NCBI GenBank assembly: GCA_014529385.2
Contig: CM043963.1
Location: 106,985,912-107,049,911 of the forward strand
Reading direction: 5' to 3'
DNA from: Adiantum capillus-veneris
Taxonomy: Eukaryota > Streptophyta > Polypodiopsida > Polypodiales > Pteridaceae
DNA: 64,000 bases
Both the position numbers and the translations under genes were made by a program. This document shows, in pieces, positions 38,466 through 49,840 of the stretch. Within the stretch, counting starts at the first letter, position 1; the number at the start of each line of letters is the position of its first letter. The notes beneath the pieces are model-generated. The model searched no databases, was not told where the DNA came from, and worked only from the letters and a program-made list of their open reading frames with translations.

Positions 38466-39560
38466 GTCATCAATTTCCCCCTCCTGAAAGAATTGTAATC
38501 ACCTCGATTATGCTTGCAAAACAGTCAAAGGTCAGAAACTTTCTTCAGTAGACACTTATTGTATATATCCATGAAAAACAACCGAAGTAAAAAACTTATG
38601 TATCCATGCACTCCACAAATCCAACACTTCTACAAAGACATCAATCATTGATCAATCACATTTTTGTCGAGGGTCTCAGATGCAAATCATGATCATTGTA
38701 ACATATTTAGCAATCGGATCCAGACCACGTTGATTTTTTTACGGATGACTTGATCTACTAAATCTTGTCACTATTAGATTTATATCCTTTTGTTTCACAT
38801 TTCAAAGAAACCATGCTTGATGACTTGCTCTACTAAATCTTATCACTATCAGATTCATATCCTTTTGTTTCACATTTCAAAGAAACCATGCCCAAGATCA
38901 TCCCCACAAGACAACACATTCATAGAGCATGCAGTTCACAAATCACACAGTTAGTTCACACCGAACATCGTGTTTCAATCATTCAATCTAGCCATTTCAT
39001 CTCTTGATGCACCTAGATCCTTTCGGAACTCTTGATGCACTCACATCAATATCGAGTCATCTCATCCAGATAGAAATCTTGATGGATTAGAATCACATTC
39101 AGTTCTCATTCACTTAGCCATCACATCTAGATCTCGTTGGTCTCTAACAGATGTTACTAAGTTCAAACCGTTCATCAGATATAAAATGCTGCAGACATTT
39201 CATCTTTCCAACACATACTCTAACAATTCAGATGAAAGAGGATGTTCAATTTCAAAAAGAATTCAATTTAATGTATATATTTTCATAAAGTCATTCTACA
39301 AAACAGTCAGTCTGTCAGTATCCCTGTCACGTGCGCACTTCACTTGCGCCACGTGAACATGCTTCTACCATAGTCTAGCATCAGCCCTAGCCTAGCTTAG
39401 GACTTAGCCTGGCACTTTGTGAGCCTCTAGCAAGGTGTGCATGTACAGGCCGGTCATAGTTGCATACCCTCTCTTGCACAAGAACAATCATTTCATCATG
39501 CAGGCATTTTATCGAGTGAACCACCTCTTATAAGTTATTTTATTAAAAGTGACTTTTGAA
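38466..39560 (-). mobile_element. Gypsy 3' end remnant (polypurine tract, 3' UTR)
   Basis: Minus strand: AATCGAGGTGATTACAATTC then TTTCAGGAGGGGGAAATTGA and TGACATGGCG, parallel to the F/E sequence just before their 3' LTRs (GGGCGATTACAATGCTTTCAAGAGGGGGG). 38500-39330 parallels the 3' UTR of E (20310-20760). No coding part. Confidence 0.55.
38744..38893. repeat. 75-bp tandem duplication
   Basis: Two copies, 38744-38818 and 38819-38893, sharing atccttttgtttcacatttc and aaagaaaccatgc, with about five differences. Confidence 0.9.
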
Positions 39561-40131
39561 ATTCTTTTTGTAAGTTTGTTGGAAAAGTAGGTATGGCAAA
39601 TTGCTAAATATCTATAAAAGAAGCCCATTGGGCACTTAGTAGAAGCAGAAGAAGGAGGTAGGCACCGCAGCAGATAGGCAGCACCTCAGCAGGAGCCCTA
39701 GCATTTCTCAACAGTTCAGCTCGTTGTCGACATAGACCAGCAGAACCATCATCGACTTCCCCGTCTTCGACACAGAACCGTTGTGGACTTCACCGTCTTC
39801 GACACAGTACCGTCGTCGACTTCATCGTCGTCGACAAAGACCCTTAGTACCTCGTCGTCGACTTCATTGTCTTTGACATAGACCTCGTCGTCGACCTCTC
39901 CATCTTCGACATAGAACCTGCAGTACCTGTTGTTGACATCATTGTCTTCGACATAGAACCTCAGTACCCCTTCAGTACCTCAATACCCAGTAGCATCAGA
40001 ATGCATTGTGTAAGAATAAAGAAAGTACTTGCTCTGGCAACAGGGCAAGGGGCCCTTGAGGGTTGGGATCCGACATCCCCGTGTTGTCTCTTTTCTTTTT
40101 ATGTGAAGTTGAGGAGGATGAGGTGTATGTG
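39561..40131 (+). repeat. LTR fragment K (plus strand)
   Basis: TATA box TCTATAAAAG (39611-39620), leader with Cys-like 'tcgtcgac' repeats (39742-39966), AATAAAG (about 40015), then GGGGCCCTTGAGGGTTGGGA, the block shared with M and D. Cut off at 40131 where the start of LTR B begins. Confidence 0.55.
39742..39966. repeat. Degenerate tandem array with tcgtcgac motif
   Basis: About six diverged units of 36-48 bp, each with '(g)tcgtcgacttcat', 'gtcttcgacata' and 'gaacc(t)'. Confidence 0.75.
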
Positions 40132-40242
40132 AGAAGCACATGTCTCTATTCTAACTCTTGTTCCCGTTTATTCTCCCACATTAAATGATCAGTTTAATAT
40201 GAGAAAATCATTTGATAAAGTTAGATATTAGATTTTATGACA
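40132..40242 (-). repeat. 3' LTR of element B, first 111 bp only
   Basis: Nearly identical to 46897-47007 (about four differences). Truncated at 40132 against LTR K. Confidence 0.9.
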
Positions 40243-40243
40243 T

Positions 40244-40256
40244 TACCTCTCTCTTG
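40244..40256 (-). other. Polypurine tract of element B
   Basis: Minus strand AAGAGAGAGGTAA directly before the LTR start. Confidence 0.8.
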
Positions 40257-40935
40257 AAATCATATTCGTCCTCGACTATGAGGTAGAGAAGATAAAGCCT
40301 AGTCATTAGTCCATGTTACTTAGCGGGTAGAGGATCCCTTTTTACCCTTCGACATCACTCCAAGATGGATGACTAATCCATTTGGTGCTTGGGAGGCATA
40401 GCTGCCGCAAGCATGTCTTCTCTTTAGTCCATATCATACTTCCAAAGTAGAGTGATAAGTTCTAATTGGTGTTTGGGAGACGTCGTCACCACAAACATGA
40501 TTCTAAGCATACTATTTAAATTTGTGCACAATAAAAAGAGAACTAGTCTTATAAGACATAAATATTTTTCATTTAAATTTCATTTTCATATGCTTACTCT
40601 AGTGCAACATTGTAAGCATTGACAAGGTTCATATTATTCTTAAGCTAGGTTCCTTGCATCCATTTAACATCTTTAAAAGAATAATTCTTTAACTCAATAA
40701 GATATCGTCAGATAATCTTAGTGTTTCTTAGTACCTTGTCTTCATGTCATAGGATGGACTTAGATTGAAGTACTTGTTCTTGATCTTCGATTTTTGGAGG
40801 GTCTGCAACTATTGCTTCTTTTGATGGCGCTCCTTTGTAAGGCTTATGTAGGTTCTCATGGAAAACATTGTGCATGAGCCAACGGTTGGGCAACTTCACT
40901 TGATAAGCCATGTCATTGTGATTGGCTTAAGAATT
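40257..40935 (-). other. 3' untranslated region of element B
   Basis: No coding sequence. Contains a diverged duplication around 40340-40530 ('ggtgcttgggaggcat...ccgcaagcatg' / 'ggtgtttgggagacgtcgtc...ccacaaacatg'). Confidence 0.6.
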
Positions 40936-41990
40936 TTAAGGACCATAATATCTTTTTGCTAGTTCAGCATCATACTCTTGGTGGTCCGTAGGACTCTTGC
41001 CCATAGTATGCCTCACATGAGCCTTGAGAAACTTTAGCAAGACCCAATGATTTTGCTTAAAGGCTAAGGCTCTTTTGTGCTTAGTAGCAGCAACCCTTTT
41101 TGCCTTTCCTGTGAGATGGATATAACCCCTTTGATTTTTGGAAAAGATTCTGTAGGTCTCATCTATAATCATCAGCAGCGAAGATCTTCCCATGTACTTG
41201 AAGTAGTAAGGAACTTTTGGATCTTCCCTCTTTAACCTCGAAAGGTTCTTTCCCCATAGAAGTATGTAGAATGTCATTGTACGCATACTTTATAAGAGGT
41301 AGGTACTTCTATCATCGAGAACGTTGATCTACTTCCATGACATAGGCTTTTAGTAGATTCAAGAACCATTAGATTAGTTATTTCAATTTGGTCATCCATT
41401 TGTGAATGACAGGTCGAAAGAGAAATTTAATCTACTTCTTAGATTCCAAAAGAGACCCTTCTAGAAATAACTGGTCATTCTAGGATCTTTGTTTGACACT
41501 ATGGATGTTGGAAATCCATGATGCTTGAAAATTTGAGATCTAAAGAGGGTTGCCATTTGATGTGCCTTAATAGTTTTTTTGACAGGCATAGAGTGTGTTT
41601 TCTTGTTAAGCCTGTTGACTGAAACAATCCAAGTTGCTTCCCTTGATCAATTTTCAACTTTTGGGATACCACACATTTTGAAACATACTCTTGTATGTTT
41701 ACTTTTCATGGTAGACCAACAAAAATACATTTCTACTCCTTGAAAAGTAGACTATGGAATCCCTCTTTGACCAGCATAAGGAGAAGTATGGGATTCATAA
41801 ATGGCTTTCGTATTGTATGGGTGATTAACACATAGCCTATTGCCGTTTGGAAGATAACCATCCTTCAAGGTGAATGGTTCTTTTTTCTTCCCTATTGCAA
41901 AGGCTGTAATAACATACTTAAAGTCTTGGTCAGTAGTATACTCATCTATCATAAAAGATATATCATTGTGAGTTTCTATAGACACCACAT
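40936..41990 (-). pseudogene. Element B integrase, broken
   Basis: 41752-41988 carries EYTTDQDFKYVITAF, KDGYLPNGNRLCVNHP and ESHTSPYAGQRGIP, the linker and start of the HHCC finger. The core (41290-41750) is seen only as scattered matches. 40936-41286 gives the C-terminal part: KAKRVAATKHKRALAFKQ, HWVLLKFLKAHVRHTMGKSP and YDAELAKRYYGP. No chromodomain was found. Confidence 0.7.
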
Positions 41991-42003
41991 TTACCCTTGG
42001 TCA

Positions 42004-42425
42004 TTATGAAAGTGCATGGACCACTTGATTGTGCTTGCCAACAATGTGAGCAATCTGAAATTTAAATTGCAAAAGAAAATTTTCCCACCTCATTTGTTTG
42101 TCGGAGAGCTTGGTTTGCGTCATGAAGTTCTTGAGGCGTTGTGATCCATTTGTAAGATGAATGGAGTCCCCAAGAGGCAGTGTTTCCACGTGTTTAGGGC
42201 ATATAGAATAGCTAGTAGCTCTTTTTTGCTTTTGCCCAATACTCACTTATCGAAGTTGAGTCTTTGACTCTCATATGCTATGGCATGCCCTTCTTGAAGA
42301 AAAATAGCTCCAAGGCAATTACCACAAGCATCACATTGGACCTCAAATGGCTTTGAGAGATCTAGTAGTGTGAGCACATATTGAGAGATAAGATTCTCCT
42401 TAAGCTTCTCAAAAGCTTCTTGCAC
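42004..42425 (-). pseudogene. Element B RNase H, broken
   Basis: Frame 42243-42425: LTLLDLSKPFEVQCDACGNC and LGAIFLQEGHAIAYESQRLN. Frame 42004-42246: TLPLGDSIHLTNGSQRLKNF and QMRWENFLLQFKFQIAHIVG with KHNQVVHALS. The frames are separated by a shift at 42245. The typical DH-SL block is altered (LTNGSQRL). Confidence 0.8.
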
Positions 42426-43102
42426 TTTTGCAATCCATGAATACTTAACATTTCTTTTTGTTAAGTCATATAATGGGCCTGCTATTAGCGAGAATTTTTT
42501 CTATGAAGCATCTATAGTATGCACACATACCTATGAAGCTTTGTATCTTATGTAGATTCCTTGGATTAGGCCATCCTTTTATTATCTCTAACTTTGTTGG
42601 ATCCATATGGGTGCCATCATTAGAGATAATGTGACCTATCTCTTGTAGGAAAAATTCACTTTTCTTTTGATTAATGAAAAGATTATTCTCTCTCACAACT
42701 TGAAAGGTTACATGAAGGTGTCGCTTGTACTCTTCAAGAGAATTTGGATGGCCTGAAGATTTTTGTCCATCATGAGTTTGAATGCATCTAGAGCATTTGT
42801 CAAGCCAAAACTTGTAAATCATCAAATAGATCTTCTACCCGCGGCACGGGAAATCTATTTTTGATAGTGATCATATTTAGTGCTCTATAGTTGACACACA
42901 TGTGATATGCGTCATCTTTCTTTTGCACTAAAAGCAATGGTGAAAAAAATGGAGAGGAGCTAGACCTCACCATGCCTTTTTCCACCAATTCATGCACTTG
43001 CCTCATGATCTCCTCTTGCCGAGCTTGTGAAACTCGATAAGGAGACTTGTTAGGCATTGAGCTCCTTGGTAGGAGCTCAATTGCATGGTCATCATCCCTC
43101 AT
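42426..43102 (-). pseudogene. Element B reverse transcriptase with catalytic segment deleted
   Basis: 43102-42840: DHAIELLPRSSMPNKSPYRV, SQARQEEIMRQVHELVEKGM, HMCVNYRALNMITIKNRF and EDLFDDLQ. The frame then jumps past the YHQIR block to FGLTNALDAFKLMMD and, without any FLDD or YVDD segment, to SLEEYKRHLHVTFQVVREN, KKSEFFLQEIGHIISNDG and FIGMCAYYRCFIEK. Two internal deletions therefore removed a substrate-binding block and the active site. Confidence 0.85.
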
Positions 43103-43119
43103 TTTAGAGTTAGCTCACT

Positions 43120-43480
43120 AGGGATGTCATCAATGGAAACATCTTGGGATCCATTTAGGAAATTAAACAACTCTAATTCCTCGTGATTCCCTTTATTGCA
43201 AGGGTATGGTGTTCCCTAGCTCATTAGCATCTATGTACATGCTCTTTTCCTTGTAGGTGAAGTAGATTCTCCTTTCAAGGAAATTCATGGTGCCCCAACG
43301 ATTAACATTCTCATGTTTGAGAGGGGAGATGAAGAAATCCTTTTTGTCCACATAGCTTTGGACATGAAGCCTCAATTTTCCCATTAACGGAGTAATTGAG
43401 AGGTCTTGTCCCTTGATAGCTCCATTTGATTTCAATGTATCTCCCATCTTGTGGGCTGTATGCCTAGCTTGGTGGTCAAC
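43120..43480 (-). pseudogene. Element B protease region
   Basis: LFDPISTHNF-like sequence near 43500 and then SNGAIKGQDLSITPLMGKLR, LHVQSYVDKKDFFISPLKHE (43193-43447). Corresponds to the [20 protein letters not shown] block in E. Frame breaks on both sides. Confidence 0.7.
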
Positions 43481-44970
43481 TCCGTGGATATGAAGTTGTG
43501 AGTTGAAATAGGGTCAAACAAAATAAAGGCATCATGCCTCTTTCCCTAAGCATAGGAAAGGAGAAATCCTTCGCAATGAGCATCCTCTTTTGGAGCTTTA
43601 AACATAGAGGCTCTAGGAGTCTTATTGCGGGCAATTCTATTGGGGCAAGGATGATAACCATGGCCTTGCTCCCCACACTTAAAAGTTTGTGGTCCTTACA
43701 AAAAGCTTCTAGCTCTTTAGGAGAGAGTTTATATTTACCTTTGTAAACTCCCTTCTCCTTGGACCGATTGTTGTTGCTGTTGTTGGAATGGCCTTGGTAA
43801 GAATTTTGGGCATTGGATTTCCCCTTGGCATCACTTTTGTATTTAGTTTCCATGGGCTTGACATTCCATCTAGCCCCTTGTTGGAAAATGATGCGCGAAG
43901 CAACTATGGTGTGGTGGATTACTTTAGTGATAGAACCAGGCCGTTGACAGTTGACATACTCGGCCATCTCTTTGGGTAATCCCACATAGGATTGTTGCTT
44001 TTGCTCGGCAAAGTCTATCTTTTGAAAGATAGTAGCCTTGAGATGTAAATTCCAAAACTTCTCCACATATATGTGGATAGACTCATGAGAGAGAAGCTTT
44101 AAACTTCACCATTTGGTAAGCACTTTGTCCTTTGCATCACGTGCAAGGAATTGCTTCGTGATGGAAACTCGTAGAGTTTCTCATGTCTTTGGGGCTTCAC
44201 CATTGCCACGAAGGCTAGCCCACCTTTGACGAGCCGATTTTTGGAAGTGTATAGCTACATGTCGTAGCTTGGAGGACTCCGTGAAGCCCTCTTCTCCAAA
44301 GGCCGCATCAAATTGTTGGATGAAGGCCAATACTTTGTCGGTAGCACCAAAGGTTCCATCGTAGGTGAGAAAAGAGATACTCTTTCCTCCCTCTTTGAAC
44401 ATCTTTAGCTTTTGTGAACTTCGCCATGCATGGTAAGACTTGCAATGTCCTCCGCTCTTGTATTCTCTAGGAGAATAGCCATAGCTTTTGTCTCGAAAGA
44501 GGAGGAAGGTGAAGAATTAGAAGAAGAGGGTGACCTCTTTCTTCCCCTTCTCTTCCTTTGTTTCCTCTCTTCCCTTTCGGAGTGACAAAGAGAAGGACTA
44601 TGAGTTGACCGTTTCCTCTTGGGAGGAGTTGGTGATCGTCTAAACCGCTGTCTTCATGGAGCCACATCTTTTGAGGAACTTAGGGAGTCATTACTTTCTC
44701 ATTCTTTGGTTTCCTCCTCTTGTATGGGAGAGAGTCTTCGGGGGTCTCACCAAGAGGCCTCCTAAGCTCTCTCTCCTCTTTGAGAGGAAAGGAAATTCCA
44801 TAAGCACGAAGTTGTTGAGTAACTTCGGCCTGTAAAGAGGGGTTGCCCATAGCTTGTTGCAACCTAGTAACAAGATAATTAACAAACATGGGGGCATCAT
44901 CAATAACACCTTCATGTGAAAAATCAAAGTTATCAATGTTCATTCTATTCTCTTGGTTATTGTCAGCCAT
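43476..44970 (-). pseudogene. Element B gag, broken
   Basis: ATG 44970 (MADNNQENRMNIDNFDFSHE) to TAA near 44680. Shifted pieces follow: KSISFLTYDGTFGATDKVLA and FIQQFDAAFGEEGFTESSKL (44181-44402); KFWNLHLKATIFQKIDFAEQ, LPKEMAEYVNCQRPGSITKV and an Asn/Ser/Lys-rich tail (43709-44066). The zinc-knuckle region (CGEQGHGYHPC in another frame, about 43660) is readable. Matches the gag of element A throughout. Confidence 0.85.
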
Positions 44971-45371
44971 GTTAATTAAACTTATGTGTTTACTTAGTGT
45001 ATGCTTTGACAATTCAAAACCTTAGTTGCTACTCCTCTTAGCCTTTGAAAATAGGCACTTAAGTATCTACACCCACGGCTCGAATTGGTTAATTATAGAG
45101 AGTAGTGGAGTGAGTCTAACATAGCGAAGCTGCCGAGGGATAGCTCCTTTCGGACTTCTTATGGCTCAATAATGGTAAAGCCGTAGGCAAGTCTAAAAAG
45201 ACTCCATTATTAAGACCAAAGCTCCCGAGTTGTGCACCATATCCCACATAGTGGACTCAACAAAACCGATAATAGATCCCAGTCCCACTTACCCTAATAT
45301 AATTAACAAAATCAACCATTAATAGGCTACTTAAGGACCTCTCTTCTTAAGCACGAAAAGAGAAACCAAAT

Positions 45372-45377
45372 GCTCTG
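45372..45377 (-). other. Relic of the element B primer-binding site
   Basis: Only gctctg (minus CAGAGC) of the PBS survives. The next ~300 bp corresponding to 5078-5390 in element A (PBS 5' half and LTR end) are deleted. Confidence 0.65.
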
Positions 45378-46142
45378 TGACCTACGTGATGCAATGAAGA
45401 TGGAAAGCTTCATGCATCACAAGCATAACATAAACTTGTAGAAAGAATTAACTATCCCAAGCCTCAGTCCCAAGGCCTAAAACACCTTAAAAGGTGGAGA
45501 GAGCTAGTGGGGAATGAGGGTAGGGAAGAGGAAGAAGAAACATCCCATAGGAGAAAGAAATAGTTCCTCACTTATCATCACTCTACTTGCTAGCATACAT
45601 AATAGCATAGTAATGAAGATGGAAAGATTAAGCATTGAAGCATGACTCTTGGTTGGATTTGCATTCCATAGCCAAGAGTGTTGGTGTAGGCTCTTACTTC
45701 TCACAAGCTTGGAGAAGGAGGTGGTGTTCCTCTACTTTCACCAAGTGAGAATGAATCCACAAAATGAGTGTGTGTGTGGTGTATATCCCCCTAGCACCCC
45801 CCTTGCTTGCTTGGGGCTAACTTTTCCACATGCTGCAAGCTCATTGGACCCCTCTCCCTCTAGCCAATCACATGCTGTATGCATTCAAGTACATGGGTAG
45901 TCTTTTGACAAGTGTCCTACTTACCCCTTAGAGAGAGAGAGCTTGAAAATATCTAGATATTTGTTGGATGGAAGTAGAAGCTCATTGGACCCCTCTTTAG
46001 CCCAACCAATAGCATTCAAGCACACCATGTGGTTAAGCTTAGTGAGAGTTTGACATGTGTCCCATGTGTCCTTTTAGAAAAAGGGGTGCCTTTGCGGTGA
46101 GTGGAAGGTTAGGTCAAAGATTCCCCTATCTTTGGGACTTTT

Positions 46143-46337
46143 ATGCATAGGAAGCTTCTCAAGAAACTTCCTCATTAAGTGTGTAGGGTCTCTTTTTGAC
46201 TCAAGCATCTTACCCCCTCATGCATAGGAAGCTTCTCAAGCAACTTTCTCATTAAGTTTGTAGGGTCTCTTTTTGACTCAAGCATCTTACCCCCCATGCA
46301 TAGGAAGCTTCTCAAGCACCTTCCTCATTAAGTATGA
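46143..46337. repeat. 77-bp tandem array in LTR B
   Basis: Units 46143-46219 and 46220-46295 plus a partial unit; shared atgcataggaagcttctcaa and gggtctctttttgactcaag. Confidence 0.93.
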
Positions 46338-46407
46338 CAAGTACCTCAAGTACCTTATTCATCAAGCATGACAAGCACCTTAGGTGGCGTTTCCACCTCA
46401 AGCTCAC

Positions 46408-46640
46408 CTCAAGCTCAACCCTAGCTTGTCTAAGGTTGCCTAAGGTCAAAGGCAAGTTTAGGTCGGGTTCCCATCTCAAGCTAAGCCCTAGCTTGCCTAA
46501 GGTCGCCTAAGGTCAAAGGTAAGTTTAGATTGGGTTCCCGCCTCAAGCTCACAGCCCTAGCTTGCCTAAAACTTGCCTAAGGTCAAAGGTAATTTTAGGT
46601 TGGGTTCCCACCTCAAGCTTAGCCCTAGCTTGATCAAAGG
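46408..46640. repeat. 67-70-bp tandem array in LTR B
   Basis: Four units starting at 46408, 46475, 46542 and 46612; shared ccctagcttg, cctaaggtcaaagg and ttgggttccc. Confidence 0.93.
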
Positions 46641-46708
46641 ACTTTTAACACTAACCATTGGAGGTCTTTAATGAAGCTAACCCTAAGGTCTTTTAAGCTC
46701 CATTAGAT

Positions 46709-46906
46709 GCACATTGCTCTTTGATAGACTACCTCCTTTTGGACCCCTATTGAGATGTAACCATCTCTCCTCTTGGTCCGCTGCTGAGGTAAGTCTAGAA
46801 GCACTTATTGCACATTTCTCTTTGATAGACCATCTCCTTTTGGACCCTATTGAGATGCAACCATCTCTCCTTTTGGTCCCGTGTTGAGATAGGTCTAGAA
46901 GCACAT
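46709..46906. repeat. 101-bp tandem duplication in LTR B
   Basis: Units 46709-46809 and 46810-46906, sharing ctttgatagac, ttttggaccc and caaccatctctcc. Confidence 0.93.
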
Positions 46907-47007
46907 GTCTCTATTCTAACTCTTGTTCCCGTTTATTCTCCCACATTAAATGATCAGTTTAATATGAGAAAATCATTTGGTAAAGTTAGATATTAGATTT
47001 TATAACA

Positions 47008-48079
47008 CTATGCTTCGCGTGACCACATCCTTAGCTGATCTTTTGTAGCAAGACCTTCGTGTAGGTTCTCAACTTAATCTTTCAACATGTCTATTTAACT
47101 TTCTCAATCAATTGAGAGCTTCTTATAGGCATCGATCTCCTCGTGCAGTTGTTAATATTCTTGTCCGCTACTTTAACTTTCTTGATAGTTCTGGTTTCAT
47201 TGAGAGGTCCTTTCAATGTGTGTCGATCAAAAAGTACTAGTATGTAACTAGCTCGTTGTTGTGGCTATAGAAAGTGTGGTCTTCAATTCCTTTTTTGTGT
47301 CCCCACTTCGTAACACCAATCATACAATCAATGCTCCTTATTGTATAAAATGTTTCCCCTATACATCTATGAGTCTCTCCATTTAACTAATGATAGTAAC
47401 ACTAGCAAGGTAAGGAAGAAGGACCTAAGAATAATTTGATGCACTCATGTGCACCATTGATTAAGAGTGTCCCTCCCCTCCCCCTTCTCTCTCCCTCTCT
47501 CTAACATTAAGATGCAATCAACCTTGGCATCTCTCCAGCTCTTATCTAATTGCTTGCGTCTCCTCCTCCTTCTTGCATGCAAGATAGGTTGCAGTACACA
47601 TCATCACATAGATAGGGGGTTTATAAACACTGGTACAACTAATAAAGCATCGAGCAAGAGTGGAGTTGTCATGAATGGGCTTCAACGTTTGGAATACAAT
47701 TCAACACAACATCTCTACTAGTTTCTTTTGCTTGCTTGCATACCTACCACTTTCTTGTGAGCAGTATATAGTTTTCACTATATTTACAACAAAGGGATCT
47801 CGGGATGTTTCCAAGATCTCTCCACTGTAGTTCTTGAGTTTAAGACTCGTAATGTAGAGCTTTGATGTCTCTTGGGATTGAGGCCATGCCCATGCTTGAT
47901 GTGATTATATGTGTGTGTGCATATTTCTAGCGAGGTCCATCCCTACATACCTTTCTCTCTAGCCACTTCGTGGACTACCCTTGTATCCACAATCATGAAG
48001 CATTGAGAGTCACAACATAAAGCATTGATCAAATGGTCCCATATGTCATATTTCACCTTTGTGCATAATAATGCAATCC

Positions 48080-48131
<52 letters not shown>

Positions 48132-48254
48132 CCTTGAGCTGAAGCTAATCGGGTGGATCTTTAATGTCTCTTTGGATTGTTTTGAAAACTTAAGAACTCT
48201 CTTCTTTGTCCTCCTCCTCCTCTCTTGCTATATTGATTATCAAGTCTTGAGCTC

Positions 48255-48293
<39 letters not shown>

Positions 48294-48725
48294 AATGTCA
48301 AACATGGCATTGGAGCACCAATGAGGAGTCTCATTAACTATGCACATGCCCCCATAAAGTCACTAAGGTTGAGCATCACACCCTACTTGAGTGTTCAAAT
48401 TTTGATCATAGTAGAGTTTTCTGTCTTCACATTTTCAGCCATGAGCTCTCCCAACATACATTTCTCTCCCAATTCACGATGTGGACTCTATTGCTATGCT
48501 TATTGGGTCCTATTTGACCTCAAGGATGACAATGAAATCTGTGTGTGTGTGTGTCTGTGTGCGCGCGCGCGGGCGCCTTGAGTTTTTGAGTCAAGTAGAT
48601 CTTTAATCTCTTTTGGAACTGTTCCTACGAAATCTTCTTATCATCTTTGTGTGTGTGTTTTCTTGAGTAAAAGCCTTGAGTTGAAGTCTCGCTAGGGAGA
48701 TCTTTGAGATCTCTTCTATGATGTT

Positions 48726-48767
<42 letters not shown>

Positions 48768-49370
48768 AGTAGTAGTATTATTAGTAGAACTGAGGTGTTG
48801 AATGCAGTTATTATGTCTGGAAAGTTGGGTGTTTACATTGTAATTTGGCAGATGATAATACATAATAACTTTGTATTACATCAATGAGTGAGCAATAGAT
48901 GGAATTGTGAATGCTAAGGCTTCAATAGCGAAGACCACCACGCCTGCCAAATCTAAGTCCACCATTGAAACCACCGAGACCACCATTTAAGCCGCCATAA
49001 GAACCTCCTCGAATGCAAGCCAATGGTGGCTGTGAGCTACCACCTCCACCAAGGGGTTCTCCATGACACCACCACTAAGGTCATTGCCCCACCTATCGCT
49101 TGAACCTCGAAACCATCTCTAGGCCCACCATCGTCGCTTGAAGGTGATGGAGACAGAGGCTCATTAGTGCACGTGTACATAGCTTGAGCTTTGTTCTCAC
49201 TAAGCTACCAAAAAGAAGGGTAAGTTTTTTGAGAGAAATGTGTTCAATGCAAGAGTGTATTCTTGGTCGCCCCCCCCCCCCCCGCCCCTCCTCCCCCCCC
49301 TCCCCCTCTCTCTCTCTCTCTCTCTCTCTCACTCACACACACACACACCCCAATACCGATGCTTAATCCA

Positions 49371-49426
<56 letters not shown>

Positions 49427-49840
49427 CTATGTGGTTAGCCATACTAGAATCCAAGACCTAATTTTTTTTGAGTCTTAATTATTAGTCGATCTTAGTTTTT
49501 TTACGATTGAAAGACTGTTGTAAAATAAACAAGGTGCTGTCCGATTTTTTATCATTTAGATAGATAAACACCCTTTTGATCAGAGGGGAGGATACACAAT
49601 AACATTTTGCTTGGAGGGAAGGAACACACAACTCCGGCATAAGAGTATTAAGTCGACAACTTGTTTTAACGAATTTTCGAAGTTTTCTAAAGTTAGCTTT
49701 TTCTAACAATCATGGCTTACTTTGCCTGGGGAAAGATATACCAACTAACATATACCTCATGACAAATTATATCACCATGGATACTTTAAAATACACAGAT
49801 TTAATATATCATATTGTATGTGGAAAATCCTTGGCACTAA
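47008..49840. other. Intergenic DNA rich in simple repeats
   Basis: No gene. Main tracts: (CT)n 48081-48128, 48257-48291 and 48732-48765; (GT)/(GC) 48541-48572; mixed poly-C/(CT)/(AC) 49271-49346; (CT)(AC) 49373-49424. Diverged copies of a unit with 'cttgagttgaag..tcg...ggagatcttt.atgtctctt' occur near 47830, 48131, 48577 and 48670. Confidence 0.7.

Larger units (their letters stand above)
40132..47007 (-). mobile_element. Degraded Ty3/gypsy element B (6.9 kb)
   Basis: The LTR starts TGTTATAAAATCTAATATC at 47007 and TGTCATAAAATCTAATATC at 40242. Reading leftward: 5' LTR, PBS relic, gag, protease, RT, RNase H, integrase, polypurine tract. Every gene is broken, including loss of the RT catalytic segment. 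The 3' LTR survives for only 111 bp. Same family as element A. Confidence 0.88.
45389..47007 (-). repeat. 5' LTR of element B, 3' end lost
   Basis: 45389-45900 aligns with 5390-5900 of LTR A ('gcaatgaagatgga', 'tcttggttggatttgcatt', 'cttctcacaagcttgga'). The outer half holds three tandem arrays and ends at TGTTATAA (47007). Confidence 0.85.

Noticed and set aside
39742-39966. CRISPR-like array at the tcgtcgac repeats (and the 46.1-46.9 kb arrays)
   Set aside because: Units are diverged, contiguous without unique spacers, and lie within plant LTRs.
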